A stretch of 64,000 bases of DNA from Galbibacter mesophilus (GCF_023721415.1 NZ_JAMQVC010000001.1:1426001-1490000); one strand, 5' to 3'. Counted from the first letter of the stretch, positions 52,423 to 61,932 are shown. Notes: generated by a model from the sequence alone, not told the origin. Numbers and translations are program-made.

Positions 52423-53382
52423 ATGATAAAAAAACTTTTTACAGGCATTGCATTGGTAGCATTGGCAACTTCCTGTGTGTCTTCCAAGGTGTATAACGAC
52501 CTTCAAAGCAGGTACGACGATTTAAAATCGGATAAAGAAAATCTGTCTGCTGAAAATCAAGACTTGAAAACGCAGAAGAATCAGTTGGAAAACGATCTCA
52601 ATGCGCTTCAGAAAAAATATGATGATGCAGTGGCAGAGCGTAACCAATTACGCCAAGATTACGAAGCAGCTAAGAACAATTTAGCAAATCTGGAAGCATC
52701 TTACAAAGCATTGGAAGACAATAGTAGTGCTGCTATTGCCGCTAATGCAGAAAAGAATAGAAATTTATTGCGTCAGTTGGAGGAAAAGGAAAAAGCCTTG
52801 GCGGAAGAAAATGCTCGTTTGCAAACCTTAAAACAGCAGTTGGAAGCCCGTTCTAAAAGAGTGGCCGAACTGGAAAGCGTAATTGCCTCGAAAGATGCGG
52901 CAATGAAGCAATTGAAAGATGCCATTTCACGTGCGCTTCTCGATTTTGAAGGTAAAGGACTTACCGTAGAGCAACGGGACGGAAAAGTATATGTTTCTAT
53001 GGAGAACAAGTTGCTTTTCCCTAGCGGAAGTTGGGTGGTAAATTCCAACGGACGAAAGGCGGTACAGCAGCTTGGTTCGGTGTTGGCTCAAAACCCAGAT
53101 ATTTATGTTTTAATTGAAGGGCATACCGATAATGTTCCGTATGGCGGCAGTGGCCAACTTAGCGACAATTGGGATTTATCCACCAAGCGGGCTACTTCTA
53201 TCGTACGAATTCTGGAAGAAAACAAGCAAATAGATCCGGCTAATCTAACAGCGGCAGGAAAAGGCGAGTACGTGCCAGTAGCAACGAACAGCACGGCTGA
53301 AGGAAAGGCAAAAAATAGAAGGATAGAAGTGGTTTTAACACCAAAACTCGATGAGGTAACGAAGCTTTTGAATGATATTTAA
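52423..53382 (+). CDS. OmpA-family lipoprotein with long coiled coil
   Basis: A 319-residue outer-membrane lipoprotein: lipobox LVALATSC (Cys18), a long heptad-rich coiled coil (about 25-175, rich in Lys/Glu/Gln/Leu), and a C-terminal OmpA/MotB peptidoglycan-binding domain with VLIEGHTDNVPYGG, NWDLSTKRATSIVRIL and the terminal KNRRIEVVLTP. It should tether the outer membrane to peptidoglycan across the periplasm. I chose ATG 52423 because it starts the signal peptide; an upstream start at 52381 would add 14 polar residues before it. Confidence 0.93.
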   Translation: MIKKLFTGIALVALATSCVSSKVYNDLQSRYDDLKSDKENLSAENQDLKTQKNQLENDLNALQKKYDDAVAERNQLRQDYEAAKNNLANLEASYKALEDNSSAAIAANAEKNRNLLRQLEEKEKALAEENARLQTLKQQLEARSKRVAELESVIASKDAAMKQLKDAISRALLDFEGKGLTVEQRDGKVYVSMENKLLFPSGSWVVNSNGRKAVQQLGSVLAQNPDIYVLIEGHTDNVPYGGSGQLSDNWDLSTKRATSIVRILEENKQIDPANLTAAGKGEYVPVATNSTAEGKAKNRRIEVVLTPKLDEVTKLLNDI

Positions 53383-53456
53383 TTCAATAACCCATACTTA
53401 GCTTATTATTTTTAAGTCAAAGTATAAGTTGATAAAACCCTTATCTAGAGAATAGT

Positions 53457-53597
53457 GATCAAAAGCTCCGGAAACAGGAGCGAAGGTACGTAGCGACGCG
53501 GAGTTTTGATTACGATTTTTCGACTTCATGGTCGAAAAAATTCATGGGATAAGGCGCCTTTTTCTTTGTTTCGTTTCTTTTGGGCGAGCAAAAGAAA
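53457..53597. repeat. Mosaic of three intergenic hairpin repeats
   Basis: In series: ATCAAAAGCTCCG / CGGAGTTTTGAT (53458-53470 / 53499-53510), TTTTTCGAC-TTCATG-GTCGAAAAA (53516-53539) and TTTCTTTTG-GGCGAG-CAAAAGAAA (53574-53597). The blocks resemble scattered Bacteroidota intergenic repeats. A reading frame runs through them into the reductase gene but is not conserved in type, so the reductase start is placed after them. Confidence 0.55.
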
Positions 53598-53659
53598 TGA
53601 AAGTTTCAAGGATTGGATTTAGATCAGTTCTCCTAGAAATATTGCTTATAAAAATAGTT

Positions 53660-54700
53660 ATGAAATACACGAAATTACCCAATACCGAATTAGAAGTAAG
53701 TAAAATTTGCCTTGGAACCATGACTTGGGGAAAGCAAAATACAGAGGCAGAGGGTCATGAACAAATGGATTATGCACTGGAAGAAGGTGTGAATTTTTTT
53801 GATACTGCGGAACTATATGCCATTCCAAAGGAACAGGAAACGCAAGGTAGAACAGAAGAAATTATTGGAAATTGGTTTACAAAGACGGGAAATAGAAACA
53901 AGGTAATTCTAGCATCCAAAATTGCGGGTCCGTCGAAATTCAATGAGCATTTTATTCGGGAGGAAGGTTTTACTAAAGCTGCTTTCGAAGATGCTATTCA
54001 TGGAAGTTTAAAAAGATTGCAGACCGATTATATTGACTTATACCAACTTCACTGGCCCGACCGTGCTACCAATTTCTTCGGAAAAAGAGATTATGAGCAC
54101 GATTCGAATGAAGAATGGGAGGATAACATTCAAGAAATTCTTCAAATTTTGGAAGGTTTTATCAAGCAGGGTAAAATTCGATACATCGGTTTGTCTAATG
54201 ACGTTCCGTGGAGTGTAATGCGCTATTTGGAAGAAAGTAAATATAACGGGTTGCCAAAAATAAGTACGGTTCAAAATCCTTACAATTTACTGAATAGGAC
54301 TTACGAGATCGGTCTAAGTGAAATCTCCATTCGAGAAAATGTTGGATTATTACCGTATTCTCCTTTAGGTTTCGGAAGACTGACGGATAAATTTATAGAA
54401 AACGAAGGAATTGAAGACGCCAGACTGACGCTTTTCCCAGAAATGGCTAGATATAATGGCGAAAGGTCTTTACGGGCAACAAAGCAATATTACGATCTTG
54501 CTAAGAATAACGGACTTTCACTGGCTACGCTTGCGTTGGCTTTTGTGAATCAGCAACCATTTGTAACGAGTAACATTATTGGTGCTACTAAAATGCATCA
54601 GTTGAAAGAAAACATAGATAGTATTCATGTTGAATTAAGTGATGAAGTCCTTTCAGAAATAAATAAAATCCATGATACCATTCCAAATCCGGCGCCATAA
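53660..54700 (+). CDS. Tas-like aldo/keto reductase
   Basis: A 346-residue NADPH-dependent oxidoreductase with a TIM-barrel aldo/keto reductase fold. It matches the E. coli Tas protein pattern: LGTMTWGKQNTEAEGHEQMD, FFDTAELYAIPKEQETQGRT (catalytic Asp and Tyr), LQTDYIDLYQLHWPDR (His), and a C-terminal cofactor region IIGATKMHQLKENIDSIH. The start is the ATG at 53660 (MKYTKLPNTELEVSKICLG); upstream in-frame sequence lies in an intergenic repeat. The stop is 1 bp from the converging peptidase gene. The physiological substrate is unknown. Confidence 0.92.
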   Translation: MKYTKLPNTELEVSKICLGTMTWGKQNTEAEGHEQMDYALEEGVNFFDTAELYAIPKEQETQGRTEEIIGNWFTKTGNRNKVILASKIAGPSKFNEHFIREEGFTKAAFEDAIHGSLKRLQTDYIDLYQLHWPDRATNFFGKRDYEHDSNEEWEDNIQEILQILEGFIKQGKIRYIGLSNDVPWSVMRYLEESKYNGLPKISTVQNPYNLLNRTYEIGLSEISIRENVGLLPYSPLGFGRLTDKFIENEGIEDARLTLFPEMARYNGERSLRATKQYYDLAKNNGLSLATLALAFVNQQPFVTSNIIGATKMHQLKENIDSIHVELSDEVLSEINKIHDTIPNPAP

Positions 54701-54701
54701 T

Positions 54702-55838
54702 TTATAAAGGCTTAACTAAGCTTTTATGTATAAAACCCGACTGGTTGTTTGCAGTTTTTATTTGAAACCAATCCTCGGTGATGGAAACTAAATTAAGGGT
54801 ATCCTTTCTTTTTGCTGTTGTAATTACTTTTGAAGCCTTTGTGGTAGGAGAATTCCGAATATTTGCAACACTTCCGTTTACAAGTAAATGACTTGAATAC
54901 GAATTTTCAGTCTTTATCAACGGAGGCAACGTTTCATTTTTAACAAACGGGAAAGGGTCTACCGCTCCGCCAAAACCTTTATAAATTCCAAAATGTAAAT
55001 GAGGGGCTGTATTTCGAGCGTTTCCTGTATTGCCAACAAAACCGAGGGTGTCACCTTGAGAAACTTTTGCACCGCTGGAAGCATTAATGCTATCTAAATG
55101 CGCGTAATATAGAGAAACGTTGTTTTGTCCGTCCCTCAGCCAAACTTGTTTTCCGCCCAGTCCCTTTTCTCCAGTGTAACGTACAAACCCATCGTTTACG
55201 GCAACTACTGGAGTTCCACGTTTTGCAAAAATGTCAATTCCTTCATGGGTGCGTTTACCGCCATCCCGCCTGGCTCCCCAAAAACTTTGAATGGCAGTAT
55301 CGGACTTTCCAGCTACGGGAAAAGTAGTATAAAGAGGAATATTTTGAATGGTAATTTTAAAATTGGACTGCGTAGCTATTTCCGGTTGTATAAGAAGCTT
55401 ATAGGTTCCTGTTTCTTCAACCTTGTATGTAAGTTCTTTTTGTTGATTTTCTGAAGTAGCTACTTGTTTGAAGGGAGAAAGCGAATCGTTGGTAACCTTA
55501 TAGATTTCTGTAAAAACACGGTATTTGGGATTGTCAAGCTTTGTGTCAATATAGATACTGGTGCCAAAAGATAATTTTAGGGTAAAAGCTAAAGGCTGGG
55601 TTTTGTCTTTATGGAAGCTCCCATGCGCTACGAAAGGAGTATTTATGAATAAACTGTCATGCAGTGCTTCACGGCCAATCGTCCCCCATTTTTCGTAAAC
55701 GGACAAAGAATCCTTGAATTCCCTTTTGTAGATTTCTTTGGCACTTGGTTGCAGTACGAAATCAGTTGCTTTTTGTATTTGTTTGCAACTTGAAATTAAA
55801 CAAAAACCTGCGATAAATAATAAAATTCTCTTTTTCAT
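54702..55838 (-). CDS. M23-family metallopeptidase lipoprotein with SH3-like domain
   Basis: A 378-residue lipoprotein with lipobox GFCLISSC (Cys18). A central LytM/M23 domain carries the zinc site: HEGIDIFAKRGTPVVAV (His and Asp) and APHLHFGIYKGF (HxH). A C-terminal SH3b-like domain follows (about 318-378, VNGSVANIRNSPTTKASKV). Such proteins cut peptidoglycan cross-links or regulate those that do. I chose ATG 55838 (MKKRILLFIAGF), which gives a proper signal peptide; upstream Met codons add unlikely residues. Confidence 0.92.
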   Translation of the reverse strand: MKKRILLFIAGFCLISSCKQIQKATDFVLQPSAKEIYKREFKDSLSVYEKWGTIGREALHDSLFINTPFVAHGSFHKDKTQPLAFTLKLSFGTSIYIDTKLDNPKYRVFTEIYKVTNDSLSPFKQVATSENQQKELTYKVEETGTYKLLIQPEIATQSNFKITIQNIPLYTTFPVAGKSDTAIQSFWGARRDGGKRTHEGIDIFAKRGTPVVAVNDGFVRYTGEKGLGGKQVWLRDGQNNVSLYYAHLDSINASSGAKVSQGDTLGFVGNTGNARNTAPHLHFGIYKGFGGAVDPFPFVKNETLPPLIKTENSYSSHLLVNGSVANIRNSPTTKASKVITTAKRKDTLNLVSITEDWFQIKTANNQSGFIHKSLVKPL

Positions 55839-55925
55839 GCACTTAATGAAGTGCATAAACAATGCCATAGACAATCTGCCGTATGATTATACGCTTTTGA
55901 GTTATAAAATTTGGCAATTGAGCAA

Positions 55926-56717
55926 CTAATCGACTTTTCTAAAAACTAAAGTGTCATTTTCAGAAGTTAGCGTAAGCAATAGATTTCTGTATGCAAAACT
56001 GAATTTTTTATTAGTAATCTTACTCAGAAACTGACTTTCTAAATCTGCATTTGGACAAGTCATTCTTGTACTTGCCAGCTCACCTATGGCCAGCGAATCC
56101 TTTTCAACAATTAAAGTTCCGTTGATACGGTTACAACCACCAAAGCCAAATACTTTTCCTTCCCGAAGGTTGAATTCAAGATTTGGGCGTTTCATCGTTT
56201 TATCAATCGGGTTATCATTGATGCTTTCCAAAGCCCAAATATCATTCAATCGATAATCGCCAATATACTTTCCACAGCCTTCAAAGTCTTGAAAATCTTC
56301 CATTTCCCCAGTTTTGGCGCTTATCCTTACTTTGTAAGAGAAAGCCTCATTATTTTCTGTAACACAAGGTTTTTTAAAAATGGTAACCTGTAAAGTGCCA
56401 GCTTCCGTTTCAGCAGAATAATTTACTGCATTCACATCTTGCGGAATACGCGCTTCGGGTATGGGCGTAGAAATGTTCTTAGGTTCCCCAAGCGAGGTGA
56501 AATTCATTGATTTGTCAAAATCAATCAACAGGCTCCAGGACGGGTTTTCGCCAGAAGCCATGAAATCAACTCCTTCGGGTATATCCTTTTTGTCATTCTT
56601 TATTTTATCTACCACAATTTCATCTTTTGTTATGGTTTCATTTGCCTCTTTTTTCGGAGTTTCTTGACAGGCACTCATTAATATTAACGCTCCAATGGCC
56701 AAGCCTATATTTTTCAT
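55926..56717 (-). CDS. META-domain lipoprotein
   Basis: A 263-residue lipoprotein: lipobox ALILMSAC (Cys17), a Lys/Glu-rich tether, a middle beta domain (about 50-155, like COG3650: FMASGENPSWSLLIDFDKSM), and a C-terminal META/HslJ-type domain (about 160-255) with GGCNRINGTLI and STRMTCPNADLESQF. META proteins are linked to heat-shock or antibiotic-stress phenotypes in other bacteria; the role here is unknown. It lies 18 bp after radA on the same strand, so the two are probably co-transcribed. Confidence 0.88.
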   Translation of the reverse strand: MKNIGLAIGALILMSACQETPKKEANETITKDEIVVDKIKNDKKDIPEGVDFMASGENPSWSLLIDFDKSMNFTSLGEPKNISTPIPEARIPQDVNAVNYSAETEAGTLQVTIFKKPCVTENNEAFSYKVRISAKTGEMEDFQDFEGCGKYIGDYRLNDIWALESINDNPIDKTMKRPNLEFNLREGKVFGFGGCNRINGTLIVEKDSLAIGELASTRMTCPNADLESQFLSKITNKKFSFAYRNLLLTLTSENDTLVFRKVD

Positions 56718-56735
56718 CATAATTCTATATTTTCT

Positions 56736-58097
56736 TTAATCAAACAAAAACGCTACAACATCTTCAATTTTGCTAACTTTTCGAATACTGATTTGCGTGT
56801 TTTTTAATGATATTTTATTCTGTTTTGAAACAAATATAGTGCTGAATCCTAATTTTTCAGCTTCTAAAATTCTTTGTTCCACGCGCTGTACAGGTCGTAT
56901 TTCACCGGCTAAACCAACTTCCGCTGCAAAACAGATGTCTTTTTCAATAGCAACGTCCTCGTTACTTGAAAGGATGGCTGCTACCACGGCCAAGTCAATC
57001 GCAGGTTCTTCAATAGAAATACCGCCGGTAATATTTAAAAAAACATCTTTAGCGCCCAGTCGAAAACCAGCTCTTTTTTCTAATACGGCCAACAAAAGAT
57101 TTAATCTTTTGGTGTTGTAGCCAGTGGTGGTGCGTTGCGGAGTCCCATAAACGGCTGTGCTTACCAAAGCTTGCACTTCTATCATCAACGGGCGCATTCC
57201 TTCCAGGGTGGCAGCAATAGCCGTGCCACTTAGGTCTTCTTCCGTTTTAGATAGTAAAATTTCTGAAGGATTGTTCACTTCCCTCAATCCGCTTCCAAGC
57301 ATTTCATAAATCCCCAATTCGGCAGTGGAGCCAAAACGATTTTTTAGAGAACGGAGAATTCTGTACACGTGATTTCTGTCGCCTTCAAATTGAAGCACTG
57401 TATCTACCATATGTTCCAAAATTTTCGGTCCGGCTATATGTCCATCCTTAGTAATATGTCCAATGAGGATTACTGGTGTGTGTGTTTCTTTGGCAAACTT
57501 TATCAGTTCGGAAGTACATTCGCGAATCTGGCTGATGCTTCCAGCGGAAGATTCTATATAATCAGTGTGAAGCGTTTGAATGGAATCGATAATTAGAATA
57601 TCGGGTTGGGTTTCTTCAATTTGCCGAAAAATATTCTGGGTTTTAGTCTCCGTTAAGATATAACAGTTTTTGCTGTCTGGGAAAATACGCTCCGCTCTCA
57701 TTTTTATTTGTTTCTGACTCTCTTCTCCGGAAACGTATAAAGTTTTAAAAGGTAAATGCAGCGCAATTTGAAGCAATAACGTACTTTTTCCAATGCCGGG
57801 TTCACCACCGAGCAAGGTTACAGAGCCGGGAACGATACCACCGCCGAGAACACGGTCGAATTCCTTACCTCCAGAAGACATTCGCATTTCCTGAGAACCG
57901 TCAATTTCTTGAATGCGTAATGGTTTGGAAGCTCTTTTAGATGAGGTATCAGTAGGTTTCCAGCCTTTCTTTTCTTCCTTTTGCACTACCTCTTCAACCA
58001 GCGTGTTCCATTCTTTGCACGCCGAGCATTGCCCTTGCCATTTTGCGTATTGAGTGCCACAGTTCTGGCAAAAAAATGTTGTTTTGACTTTCGCCAT
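56736..58097 (-). CDS. radA: DNA repair protein RadA
   Basis: A 453-residue ATPase that promotes branch migration in recombination. The N-terminal zinc finger is CQNCGTQYAKWQGQCSACK, the RecA-like core has Walker A GGEPGIGKSTLL and Walker B DILIIDSIQTL, the RadA signature is LKNRFGSTAELGIYEM, and the C-terminal Lon-protease-like domain includes GGISIEEPAIDLAVVAAILSS. It is complete. A near-perfect -7 element (TACCTTTC, complement of 58118-58125) lies upstream. Confidence 0.97.
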   Translation of the reverse strand: MAKVKTTFFCQNCGTQYAKWQGQCSACKEWNTLVEEVVQKEEKKGWKPTDTSSKRASKPLRIQEIDGSQEMRMSSGGKEFDRVLGGGIVPGSVTLLGGEPGIGKSTLLLQIALHLPFKTLYVSGEESQKQIKMRAERIFPDSKNCYILTETKTQNIFRQIEETQPDILIIDSIQTLHTDYIESSAGSISQIRECTSELIKFAKETHTPVILIGHITKDGHIAGPKILEHMVDTVLQFEGDRNHVYRILRSLKNRFGSTAELGIYEMLGSGLREVNNPSEILLSKTEEDLSGTAIAATLEGMRPLMIEVQALVSTAVYGTPQRTTTGYNTKRLNLLLAVLEKRAGFRLGAKDVFLNITGGISIEEPAIDLAVVAAILSSNEDVAIEKDICFAAEVGLAGEIRPVQRVEQRILEAEKLGFSTIFVSKQNKISLKNTQISIRKVSKIEDVVAFLFD

Positions 58098-58227
58098 TCA
58101 GCTAAAATTTTAAAAGTGGAAAGGTACGAAGATTTTTGGGTTCCTTGAAGGTGGATATTTAATCTCGACCATTTGAAATGCCGAAAATATTCTTTATATT
58201 TATTGGATAATCAGAACGAAAATTATC

Positions 58228-58380
58228 ATGAAAATTAAAAGTAGAGATATTAAATTTTTTGTGCTAGGTGTTTTTGCCATGTTGTTGTTGGTAGTCATTA
58301 CAGATTGGCAAGATGTCAAAAAGTCTTTTTTAGAGGGATACAATGAAGGAGCTTTCAGCGAATCCGTTGAACGCCATTAA
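58228..58380 (+). CDS. Small single-span membrane protein (50 aa)
   Basis: A short frame from ATG 58228 to TAA 58380 encoding a basic N terminus (MKIKSRDIKF), one membrane helix (FVLGVFAMLLLVVITDW) and an acidic tail (KKSFLEGYNEGAFSES). The pattern is that of a real small protein. It is followed 17 bp later by the broken small gene at 58398 on the same strand. I do not recognise a function. Confidence 0.6.
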   Translation: MKIKSRDIKFFVLGVFAMLLLVVITDWQDVKKSFLEGYNEGAFSESVERH

Positions 58381-58397
58381 CTGTGGAAATAAATTAA

Positions 58398-58676
58398 ATG
58401 AGCTTTGGTGCCGGACATGTTTTAGATATGATTAATCGGATGAAACAAAACTGAGCACAGCGTCCTTCGCAAAAAACTAAATTTAAATCGGGAAAAATTA
58501 CTCCGCGTAGAACTGCTAAGGAAAAACCAAATTATCCTGAAATACCTCCCGAAAAATTAGCCTTCGTTTTAAAACAAATAAGAGCCAAGGCTAAAGAGCA
58601 AAAACGAAATGAAAGGATTTTATTTCTTTCAGCGGTCATTCTTGTTCTTCTCTTATTTGCGTTTCTTTTTATTTGA
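58398..58676 (+). pseudogene. Small flavobacterial membrane protein gene interrupted by an in-frame TGA
   Basis: From ATG 58398 the frame reads MSFGAGHVLDMINRMKQN, meets TGA at 58452-58454, then continues in the same frame as AQRPSQKTKFKSGKITPRR through to a C-terminal membrane helix (ILFLSAVILVLLLFAFLF) and a TGA at 58674. I recall flavobacterial proteins of the form MSFGGGHV...MKQNRA-RPS with Arg at the stop position, so one C-to-T change (CGA to TGA) would explain it. It is either a recent pseudogene, a sequencing error, or (less likely) read through. If intact it would be 92 residues. Confidence 0.75.
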
Positions 58677-58840
58677 ATTAACACACCTAATTTAAAGTGT
58701 ATACCTGTACCCAAGTAAACACTTCTGTATATTATTTATACACTTTTAAAAATAGGGTTTTTTGTAACCTGTTGTTTATCAATAGCTTTTAAAATGGCAC
58801 TGATGTTGGTTTTATAGTTGTGCAAATTAAAATACACGCT

Positions 58841-60280
58841 ATGAAACAAGAAATATCATCAAATTCATCAGAGATTCAAACGGAAGGGGCGACTAACCGT
58901 TTTGAAAAATTTATATCAAACTCATCATCTTCATTTATTCTAGGAGGAACATTTCTATTAATGTTCGGGGCGATATCCCTTTTCTTCTTTCTTCAGCCTT
59001 ATTTCGAGCAAATTCATTTGGAGCGTATGGCTACCACTTGGGGAATTTCCTTAATGGTTATCGGGTTAACCTTATTGGCCATTAAAATCAGTTTTATAAT
59101 TTACATTTTGGTTCTATATCTAAAATACAGGTCGATAAAATCGGTAGCTGATGAAGATTTACCATTATGTACGGTAATTGTGCCTGCTTACAATGAAGGG
59201 GAGTTGGTTTATAAAACATTAAAAAGTTTGGTAGCGAGCGATTATCCAGAAGAAAAACTTCAAATCATTTCTATTGATGACGGAAGTCAGGATAACACTT
59301 GGGATTGGATGAAGAAAGCCCAAAACGAACTTGGGAATCGTATTTCTATCTATCAGCAACCAGAAAATAGAGGAAAAAGACACGCATTGCACCGTGGTTT
59401 TAAGCTAGGTACGGGAGATGTATTTATAACGGTGGATAGTGATTCTATTGTGAAAGAAGATACATTGCGAATTATGGCGAGTCCGTTCGTAGTTAATCCA
59501 GAATGTGGTGCCGTAGCAGGAAATGTGAAAGTTTTGAATAGTAAGAAAGCATTAATACCACGTATGCTGAATGTAAGTTTTGCGTTTAGTTTTGAATTTA
59601 TCCGTTCAGCCCAAAGTAGATTGGGCTCTGTATTGTGTACGCCAGGAGCGTTATCTGCCTATCGAAGAGATGCCGTTTTCAATTGTTTACACGATTGGAT
59701 TAATCAGACCTTTATGGGAGAAGTATCCAAAATTGGAGAAGACCGTGCCATGACGAATATGATTTTGAAGCAAGGATACAAGGTTTTGTTTCAGCGTAAA
59801 GCGTATGTGTACACCAATATTCCAGAACGTTATAAAAACTTATATAAAATGTTTATTCGTTGGGAGCGAAGTAATGTACGTGAAAACATAGCCATGAGTA
59901 GGTTCGCCTTTACCAATTTTAGGAAAGGAGCTAAAAGTGGAACGAGAATATTGTTGTTGAACCAATGGTTGAAAATGACTATGGCATACCCTGCAATTGT
60001 TTTGATGGCGTATTTTGTAATAAGTTACCCAGTGTTATTTTTAAGTTCTACGTTAGCTGGTATTTTGATTTTTTCCAGTATGCAAGCGTTATTTTATGCC
60101 AAAAAACATAGTTTTTCAGAAGCATTTTGGGCGTATCCATACAGTGTATTTTATGCCTTTACATTATTCTGGATTACTCCTTACGCCATTGCAACCGCTG
60201 GTAGAAGTGGATGGTTAACAAGGGATTTGTCTAAAAAAGAATTAAAAAAGCAACAACAACTCGTTGCAGTATCATCTTAA
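58841..60280 (+). CDS. Membrane-bound family 2 glycosyltransferase
   Basis: A 479-residue processive-type glycosyltransferase: two N-terminal membrane helices (about 33-55 and 70-95), a cytoplasmic GT-A domain with VIVPAYNEGELV, IISIDDGSQDNT, FITVDSDSIV (metal-binding DSD), CTPGALSAYRRD, GEDRAMTNMIL and RWERS (the QxxRW-like acceptor motif), and three C-terminal helices (about 380-460). The layout matches hyaluronan/chitin synthase and NodC-like enzymes that make and extrude a polysaccharide. The product is unknown. The start is ATG 58841; a strong terminator follows. Confidence 0.9.
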   Translation: MKQEISSNSSEIQTEGATNRFEKFISNSSSSFILGGTFLLMFGAISLFFFLQPYFEQIHLERMATTWGISLMVIGLTLLAIKISFIIYILVLYLKYRSIKSVADEDLPLCTVIVPAYNEGELVYKTLKSLVASDYPEEKLQIISIDDGSQDNTWDWMKKAQNELGNRISIYQQPENRGKRHALHRGFKLGTGDVFITVDSDSIVKEDTLRIMASPFVVNPECGAVAGNVKVLNSKKALIPRMLNVSFAFSFEFIRSAQSRLGSVLCTPGALSAYRRDAVFNCLHDWINQTFMGEVSKIGEDRAMTNMILKQGYKVLFQRKAYVYTNIPERYKNLYKMFIRWERSNVRENIAMSRFAFTNFRKGAKSGTRILLLNQWLKMTMAYPAIVLMAYFVISYPVLFLSSTLAGILIFSSMQALFYAKKHSFSEAFWAYPYSVFYAFTLFWITPYAIATAGRSGWLTRDLSKKELKKQQQLVAVSS

Positions 60281-60325
60281 CAGCTAGATACTACATGCTA
60301 GAAATAGTGTGAAACTCAAAAAGTG

Positions 60326-60365
60326 AAAAACGTTCCTAAGGAAATTTCCAAGGGAACGTTTTTTT
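60326..60365 (+). terminator. Terminator of the glycosyltransferase gene
   Basis: An 11-bp stem (AAAAACGTTCC / GGAACGTTTTT) with a loop of about 16 nt, followed by a T-run. Confidence 0.85.
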
Positions 60366-60435
60366 GTTTTGTTATAAGAACAGTACTTTTAGGCAGAATT
60401 TTCATTCAGAATCAACTTAAAAAGCCAACGAACAA

Positions 60436-60930
60436 ATGAATGATAGTTATTTAAATTATGTTGAGTACACCATTTGGGCAAACAACCGATTGATGAACGA
60501 TTTAGAGTCTCAGCAAGAAACAGTTTTCAATCATACTTTTGTAGGAAGTTTTCCCACTATACGCGCCACACTTTTGCATCTGTGGTATGCAGAAACTGGG
60601 TGGCTTTCCCGAATGGAACGTGGGGAATGGTTGGTTGGAAATGTGACAAATTTCTCAGGAGATATAAAAACGCTTTTTAAGGAATGGAAAGCAACTACGA
60701 AAGCGTTTAAAGTGTTTGTAGAAACGGCAAATTTGGAAAAGGAATTAGAATTCGAACATAAAGGGGAGCACTTCTCCATACCTTTTCGTGAAATCGTTCA
60801 AACCGTTTGTAATCACGGAAGCTATCATCGCGGGCAAATAGTTTTAATGATGCGGCAATTGGGAATTACCAATATTTCGCAAACCGATTATATTGAGTGG
60901 GTTCGTGAAAAAGAAAGAGGGAACATCTAA
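60436..60930 (+). CDS. DinB-family four-helix-bundle protein
   Basis: A 164-residue DinB/DfsB-type metal-binding protein. The histidine ligands of the bundle are visible: one near residue 46 in TLLHLWYAETGWL and two near 131-135 in CNHGSYHRGQIVLMM. N-terminal WANNRLM and C-terminal DYIEWVREKE are typical. Many members are thiol-dependent transferases or damage-inducible, but most have no assigned reaction. It stands alone between a terminator and the converging transporter gene. Confidence 0.88.
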   Translation: MNDSYLNYVEYTIWANNRLMNDLESQQETVFNHTFVGSFPTIRATLLHLWYAETGWLSRMERGEWLVGNVTNFSGDIKTLFKEWKATTKAFKVFVETANLEKELEFEHKGEHFSIPFREIVQTVCNHGSYHRGQIVLMMRQLGITNISQTDYIEWVREKERGNI

Positions 60931-60976
60931 AATTTCATCTAGATACCATAAAATTCAGGACAATTCTACAGCACTA

Positions 60977-61870
60977 CTATTTTTGAGTGGTTTTTTTCCT
61001 GTCTTTATTCACAATATAAACCCCTAATAGAATTACACCGGAAGCCAAAAGGTGTATCAAAGTGAATTTTTCACCATCCAATATCCCCCAAAAAATACCA
61101 ACAATGGGAATTAAATAGGTAACGGATGTAGAAAAAACCGCGTTAGAAATGTGAATCAACTTATTAAACAGAATCTTCGCGAGACCAGTACCAAAAATGG
61201 AAAGTATTAAAACGTAAATCAGTGAAGTTTTTATTTTTTCTGAGCTAAGAATATCTTTGGATAGGAGTCCGCTAAAAAACAATATCAGGACTGCGGGGAG
61301 AAGCATGACTGTGAAATTTCCAACGGCAATTCCCATTGGTGAAACTTCTTGCAATTTAGATTTTATAATATTGGCATTAATAGCATAGCAAATAGCAGCT
61401 ACCACTACCAACAGGGCGAAAAAATAATTCTGATTGGGATTTACATTTGCGCCTTGAAAAATTAAAATGATGGCACCAATCAACCCAACTGCTACACCAA
61501 CAATTTGATTTTTACTGAAGGAAACTCCAAATGCCAGAAATCCGGTTAGGATAGTGAAAAGGGGAACAAGCGAATTTAAAATAGAAGCGATGCTGCTGTC
61601 TATTTCGGTTTCTGCATAACCAAATAAAAAGACGGGTAAAAAAGTTCCCGTAAGGGCAGAGGCAGCTACCCAAATCCATTGTTGTTTGGAAATGGCGAGA
61701 ATGGATTTAAAACCGATTAAAAATAGAAAGATGGTCGAAAAGATAATCCGAACAGCGCCCAATTGAAAAGGCGTTAACCCCATCAATCCTTTTTTAATTA
61801 AAATATAAGAGCTCCCCCAAATAAGTGAAAGCACTACTAAATAAAGCCATTTTTTACGGGTATTATCCAT
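60977..61870 (-). CDS. EamA/DMT-family transporter
   Basis: A 297-residue inner-membrane protein with ten hydrophobic helices in two EamA repeats. The first contains LSLIWGSSYILIKKGLMGLTP, and the second repeats the pattern (IFGTGLAKILFNKLIHIS then SVTYLIPIVGIFWG). The family exports amino acids and metabolites; the substrate is not determinable. I chose ATG 61870 (MDNTRKKWLYLVV) because it places the first helix correctly; the longer form at 61933 would add a basic leader that overlaps the divergent promoter region. Confidence 0.9.
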   Translation of the reverse strand: MDNTRKKWLYLVVLSLIWGSSYILIKKGLMGLTPFQLGAVRIIFSTIFLFLIGFKSILAISKQQWIWVAASALTGTFLPVFLFGYAETEIDSSIASILNSLVPLFTILTGFLAFGVSFSKNQIVGVAVGLIGAIILIFQGANVNPNQNYFFALLVVVAAICYAINANIIKSKLQEVSPMGIAVGNFTVMLLPAVLILFFSGLLSKDILSSEKIKTSLIYVLILSIFGTGLAKILFNKLIHISNAVFSTSVTYLIPIVGIFWGILDGEKFTLIHLLASGVILLGVYIVNKDRKKTTQK

Positions 61871-61932
61871 CCATGTACGTTTTGAAGCTGCAAAATTCCG
61901 CTTTTTAGCATAGAAACTAAACCTTTTTTGCA

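Noticed and set aside
58532-58714. 60-codon minus-strand frame opposite the broken small gene
   Set aside because: Antisense of the interrupted frame, whose plus-strand translation has clear protein character on both sides of the TGA.
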